NCBI GenBank assembly: GCA_009760855.2 | Contig: WPIO01000029.1 | Location: 469,501-533,500, forward strand | Length of the DNA: 64,000 bases | Reading direction: 5' to 3' | Source: Cristatella mucedo | Lineage: Eukaryota; Bryozoa; Phylactolaemata; Cristatellidae | In this document: positions 58,998-64,000 of the stretch, one piece after another | Numbering within the stretch: the stretch's first letter is position 1 | Layout of the letters: the number at the start of each line of letters is the position of its first letter | Position numbers and translations under genes: made by a program | Notes under the pieces: generated by a model | What the model was told of the DNA's origin: nothing | Database searches by the model: none | What the model saw: the letters and a program-made list of their open reading frames with translations, nothing else

Positions 58998-60505
58998 AAT
59001 GATAATAATAATAATAATATACTTGTATAGCTCTATCAGACAACCTAATCCCTTTCTCGGCACTTTGCATTTGCTGCAAGAGAACCATGATAAAATGTTT
59101 AGTGGTGACATATACAGTGTCAACAAGCATAACATGGTTAGAGGTAACATGCACAGTGTTTACATGTACAATAAGTTTAGTGGTATCCTGCACAGGATCA
59201 GCACTAATAAGCAGACGTGGGAAAAATCATAAGGACTCACCAACTGCAATGAGAAACAGGTGCATTTTCAGCTTTTCTTTAAATTTCGTCAAAGGGGGAC
59301 TCGGGATGTCATTCGGGAGTGATTTCTAGATTTGGGGAGCATACGTAACAATGCAGGGTCGTTAAAGAATTTGAGGCTGGTTCGAGGCATACCTAAACAA
59401 TTGGAGCCATAAGACTAAGTGTTATGATGCCCTGCCTGGTTGGGGAGTATTTTTAATGGGTAGACAGGAGCCAGAGAACAAACCTAGAAGTCTCTAGAGT
59501 GCTGTTCCAGTGCAGGTCGGCGTGAAGTGGTATAATGTGGCAACTGTAGCACTCACGACAGTCAAACCTTGCTGCAGAGCCTTGCACCAACTGTAAGAGC
59601 CCGGTTGCATAGGCCGGTAAATCTGCAAGCAGTGAGTTACAGAAGACAAGATGAAACGTCTCAATCCATGGGCCAACTTTGATGTAGTATCCCTGTCTAG
59701 ACAAGCCCAAATGCAAGTTTAGGTCGCTGAGAGCACGCAGACTTAACTGTGGTGCTAGTGTGGTCGTTTATTGATAGGTCACTTCGGAACAGGCTACCTA
59801 GATTTGTACAGATGCTACAGGAGATTTGATGATGAGCGTTAAGCTTTCGAAATTATGAGTCACTCTAGATTTTCTCTTAATTAGTAAGTTATTTTTGTCG
59901 ATATTTAATTTTTTTTAATTTGCCATTCACGTGTGGATGTCGGCAATACATGCGAGCCGCAAGGGAGTTGAGAGAGTTCGGCGTGCCGCAAGGCTAAGAG
60001 AAATCAAAGCATATGTTCGGAGTCATGCAACGGCATAGAAGCTAGGGCCTACGAGGTGCTTCGTAATTACGTGGGCAAGAGATAGAGTATAAATTGTGAA
60101 AAAAGTTTTGGGGTACTCCCTACTTTAGCAGTTTCTCTGAAAACTGTTGCCCGTTGACATGAATGCCACTGAGATACGACCTAAACCATCGCAGTTTAGC
60201 GCCGGCGACGCATAGGCAAGATGAGAGGCGCTCGAGAAGGACTCGATCAGCAGCATGAAGCTCCCGAAAGATCGAGAAAAACAAGCCGACAAGCCTTGAT
60301 TAGGTCTGGCTTTCCAATGAAGGTCGCCGATCGCCCGAGGAGCTTCTGAGTTTGCGAAGCGATTAGCTCTAAAACCAGGCTCGAACTTACTTGCTAGCAA
60401 GGAATTTCCTGTATAAGAGTTTATGTTGTCGGCTACTACTCGTTCCTGCGTCTTTAATAAAGAACGGTAGTAGGGAGACTGGTAGAACTTGCTCAAGTTC
60501 TCTTG
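58998..60505 (-). mobile_element. LINE-A, longest copy in the window (about 1.5 kb), degraded
   Basis: Minus strand. From the right it carries RT block pieces (LSKFYQSPYYRSLLKTQERVVA-like, SKFEPGFRANRFAN, then a DLSxAF-like stretch), degraded middle sequence, the HADLHW region (59.5 kb), 3' UTR and an ATTATT tail at 58998-59018. There are many stops and shifts. It extends further 5' than the other copies. Confidence 0.78.
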
Positions 60506-62364
60506 GTCTAATGTTGCTTTCTTAATTTAATTTGCGGTCAACCGATAGCTTTTTTAAAGGTGCAAAGACAAAACCTGAGGCTAGCGAAGCGATAATGCTA
60601 GGCAAGCACGATCGTGCCTTATAGCAAGGTCGCTGACAGTCGGCGAAGCTAACCCGCCAACCCACTAAGCCGAAACCCACTTGGGTGCGGAAGGGCAGGC
60701 CAGTAAGGTGGCGCGCGGATGCGCACCGCGAGGCGGGACAAGCGGCTCAAGCATTCACAAGCGCATTGGTGCGTAATTTCTTACGCGCTGCGGTCAAATA
60801 GCAAACACTCATGCTTGGACAAGGAGTAATTCTTTTTTCGGTTTCCGCATTCCATGTTTATAAGTGATTCGATTTTTGGAAGGAAATCCAGTAACGCACC
60901 AGAAACTCAAGCGGAACTTGGTGAATGGAGGCGAGTATGGTTAAGGCTATCAAGTTATGTATCGAAGCGCTTGAGGATGCGCAAGTAAATGACGTAGACT
61001 GCACGCAGTGCCTCGCAGTGGACGACCATTAGAGAAACGAGGCACGCCAGCGGTGAATTCCAAGAAGCAACGAATGCTGCGATAAGCGATAAGCAACGAG
61101 CGATAAAAGCCACGTGGTGCGAACGTATTTAGTGAGTTCGTGGCCGGACCCGGTGTAAAATAGTGCGTGCGCATAGCAACCGGGAAAGTGGATAGGCGTC
61201 ACATCAATGGAGTCGCCACAATTACCCGCTACAAAAGGCAAAGCTTCAATAACTAGATTTAAACCACCTGCTACTGCAGTGTCAGGACAGCCGCGAGTTA
61301 AGGCGGAATAGCATCAGTAAGAGTAGCAAGCACTGTGTTCCTCAGAGGCGTGCCACGGAGCTGCACCGCCAGTGATTGACTGCTCCGGGTAGCGGCCTGA
61401 GCGTAGCCGCCTGAATCCATGCGAGCTGGACTCCGCGCTTGCTATGTCTACACTTGCTTATAGCGGAACAGGATAAGCCGCACCCGCACCCGCTCTGTCG
61501 CCGGTCGTCTTGCCGCCTCAAATCATAGACGTCATCGTAAACTGCTTCCCCCCCTTCGCCAAAAGTGTCTCGGCAGTCTTTGTCTCCTGCAAGCGTCCGC
61601 AAAGCTGAGCTAGCTGCTGATCAGGGGTCTCACGCCGTTGTATCCTTAGTGCAGAATGGGATGTGGGGAAATTGAGTATGCTTAACTCTTGATGGCAAAA
61701 TATTTTTCAGAGGCACAAGTCGATATAACGCGCGCGACAGTACCTTGTTTTAGTGAACTACTTTTAGCAGATGAATAGGCAGCACATCCGCCGCAACGCC
61801 ACTGGTTGCGTCTGACAGATACGGCTCGCTATCGGGCTTCGGGGCATACACTCGATAATGGGGCGCATCAAAGGTCACGGCTCGCGTAATATTGGCCAAG
61901 CGGCTACTTTGAACTTCCGGCTTCGGACACCGCAATAGTAGAAAATTGAGTCACGTGCACAAGTTTGGTCCAGCGGTTCATGGCCACCTAATCTTACGTC
62001 GCACAATTCTAGGTAACAGACTATCGAGTCTTAATTCGATAGATTCTCTATCCAACTTTTGCAATCTGTTAATTGGCATCGTGTGCTGAGGGTTCTCGAG
62101 CTTGGAATTTGACCGTCATTTTCCCTGGTCTTAATGAGCTACACGATCCAATTAATCGTGTGTGACTTTTCTCGGTGATTGGGGAGTTGATTTTAAAAGG
62201 CAAGGAAATTCAATCAACAATTCTGTATAGTGCGAAATATGCCCAAAGATTTATTAACTGCCCTTGGCCTAACTCTATGAAGCCTCTCTGTCTGAGACAG
62301 AACCGTGTAGAACCACATATGGCGGCCAAAAACGTCCAGACGAACTGTTAAGGGTAGAAGTTAA
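60506..62364. other. Intergenic, no gene recognised
   Basis: Short frames without motifs on either strand. No repeat family known from this window was seen. Confidence 0.4.
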
Positions 62365-62367
62365 AGG

Positions 62368-62368
62368 T

Positions 62369-62402
<34 letters not shown>

Positions 62403-62458
62403 CACTTGATAAAGCGCCCTCAGAGAACTCAATCTCTCTCTAGGCGCTTTACATTTAG
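62368..62458 (-). mobile_element. LINE-A 3' terminus with (AAT)n tail
   Basis: About ten AAT units (the expanded tail) are followed by the reverse of the family end, gcacttgataaagcgccctc to ctaggcgctttacat. Extreme 5' truncation. Confidence 0.85.
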
Positions 62459-62461
62459 ATT

Positions 62462-62605
62462 ATTTGAGTTTCATTTATATAGCTGGCAGAATAGCCGTAC
62501 AGGTTATCACTTGCGCTTGCAGTTGGAAATAAATAACTGTCTGCAGCAGGATTCAAACCTGCGACCTGGGTGGTAAACTGCGAGTACCTTACCCCTAGGT
62601 TATGC
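62462..62605 (-). mobile_element. SINE-2, diverged
   Basis: Minus strand B box gcaggtttgaatcctgctg, then a degenerate body ending ctgccagctatataaa. Confidence 0.65.
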
Positions 62606-62609
62606 GGTA

Positions 62610-63180
62610 CAGTTTTTAAAACAAACTTTGGCTCCCAAAGTTTAAATTTTGATATAAATGCATACGCTTCGACGCAAGATCTGACGCGACTGAGATAGTG
62701 AGTTTTACTCTTGTCTTCTGGAACGCGTAAAGATGACCATGGACCTGCTGAGGTATTTTCTTGAAAAACGCAGCTATGCTGCCCTGTCGCAGAGCGGTTG
62801 CGTTTTTGGTAGCGCATTCAAAGCCTGAGAGGCTCAGTACAAACTTTCTAATTAGAAATGATGTATCGGATGAGAAACGAGCTTTCCTCTTTTCTGCTTG
62901 CGATTGAAAGTGCAGAGCCTGGAGATGGTATGCTGGAGAACATTAGTCGCCGGAACTCGCAATGCATACTGGTTATATGAGCCTGGCCTCCCTCTTTGAC
63001 CGGTTGAGCGACTAACCTCTCACTCTTTGACGCACCCCTATTAATGTGTGGCACAGCACCGCCTGTATGCACGAGTTTAACATAAAATCATTCGGCACGG
63101 TAACAGACTTGGACAAATAATGTGTTTCGTGATTGTGACTCAAATGGAATGGGCACACGTATTTTTATGACTCGCGTGAA
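62610..63180. other. Intergenic, no gene recognised
   Basis: Short frames only. Confidence 0.4.
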
Positions 63181-63183
63181 TTC

Positions 63184-63299
63184 GAGGTGCTCGCCTCGAC
63201 CAATGTATAGCCGAGGTCGTGGGCTCGAGCCCGGTAGCGTATGCGAAGCGCCTGAATAGAGATTAGGTTCTCTTAGGGCGCTACACAAATGAATTAAAT
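63184..63299 (+). mobile_element. SINE-1
   Basis: Starts gaggtgctcgcctcg, B box gtgggctcgagcccgg, tail gattaggttctcttagggcg and an AT-rich end. Confidence 0.85.
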
Positions 63300-63569
63300 A
63301 TCTTTTAGGCAATGAACTGGACCGGACGAGCTGGTAAAGCCTGACCCTGGGTCTGGCTGCACCATTGGGCTTGATTCGTCAGAGCTCGGCCAGACGCAGG
63401 TCCGGGTTCCTTTGCTCCTTTGCTCAGAGTGCTCAGAGTGCTCTCGGCTCTTAGCGATAGCGCAACGAGCCCTCTTCTTGGCTGCCGAAGGATATTTCAA
63501 GTAAAAAACAGATAAGAACGGCTAATTGAGCCGTCTCAATTATACATTGGTAGAAAGCGATCGCGCCTT

Positions 63570-63655
63570 TGTTATGATAGTAAAACATTTGTATAGCACT
63601 CTTGGAGAACTTGCTCTCTTTCTCGGCACTTTCTTGTGCCTTAATCCAGCTTGCA
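63570..63655 (-). mobile_element. LINE-A 3' end remnant
   Basis: The plus-strand order tttgtatagcactcttggag and ctctttctcggcacttt is the reverse of the LINE-A terminus, diverged. Confidence 0.6.
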
Positions 63656-64000
63656 GCGGGAAAAGTAAAACTGGTTACTGCAGTACCTAAATCCACAGCT
63701 GGAGCGTTACACGGTAGCACCTCGCCGCAGGGCTGAAACCAATGATTTAAGCGCCGGTACGTCAGAAAGCAATTACAAGGTTTCAAATTATTCATAAAGT
63801 ACATCAGGGAAAAGGCGTGCCGGTATAATTTTCATTAATTTTTGAAGAGAAATAGTTGGTCTGTATACCGGAAAAGTTTGCCGTGTTCTGAAATTGAGAA
63901 GAGAGTCTGGAAAGAACTAAATTCATCCATCAGGAAACACATCTCACAACTCAAGAGGATCGGACAGCGGAATCAGAATCGCAATTGACCAATATAATTT
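63656..64000. other. Window end, no gene recognised
   Basis: AT-rich, no motif-bearing frame. Confidence 0.4.

Overview
This 64 kb window is animal nuclear DNA, most likely from an invertebrate. The evidence is a GT/AG-spliced gene for an ankyrin-repeat TRP cation channel of TRPV type, CR1/L2-like non-LTR retrotransposons, tRNA-derived SINEs, hAT DNA transposons, a probable solo LTR and very many microsatellites. There is no operon structure and no bacterial gene. The phylum cannot be fixed from sequence alone.

The main gene system is a tandem, head-to-tail set of three paralogues on the minus strand, here called A, B and C. Copy C (39.8-47.1 kb) has three large exons with matching splice phases. 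They encode about 18 ankyrin repeats, then six membrane segments, a pore with an IGMGG filter, a TRP helix and a C-terminal coiled coil. The true N-terminus lies in an upstream exon I could not find. Copies B (28.8-32.9 kb) and A (16.5-22.0 kb) share exon and intron sequence with each other but lack the channel exon and are decaying. B has a SINE and stop codons in ankyrin exon 1 but keeps an open ankyrin exon 2. A has lost most of exon 1, and its exon 2 is split by later insertions.

A second system is a large low-copy repeat, here called X: X1 at about 0.7-7.3 kb, X2 in shuffled pieces at 22.5-26.3 kb, X3 at 34.7-38.6 kb. Each copy carries, on the minus strand, a 96-nt putative coding exon for an acidic peptide starting MD-x-x-x-YDE, with a splice donor at the same position. 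A diverged fourth copy of only this exon, ending in a strong CAG|GTGAGA donor, lies at 55.2 kb. I do not recognise the protein.

The rest is mobile-element debris with readable history. LINE-A ends in gcgctttacaaa plus ATT repeats, and its tail is shared by the tRNA-like SINE-1. LINE-B ends in cggagatacattacat. SINE-2 is a second tRNA-like family. A 2.69 kb hAT element at 48.6-51.3 kb has 14-bp inverted repeats and a perfect 8-bp target duplication. A 185-bp element at 47.45 kb closely matches the SPIN (SPACE INVADERS) hAT family, known for horizontal transfer between animals. A ZMYM1-like hAT transposase relic at 23.1-25.3 kb is interrupted by a 1.22 kb probable solo LTR. From about 52 kb to the end, apart from the 55.2 kb exon, I see only repeat fragments and non-coding sequence.
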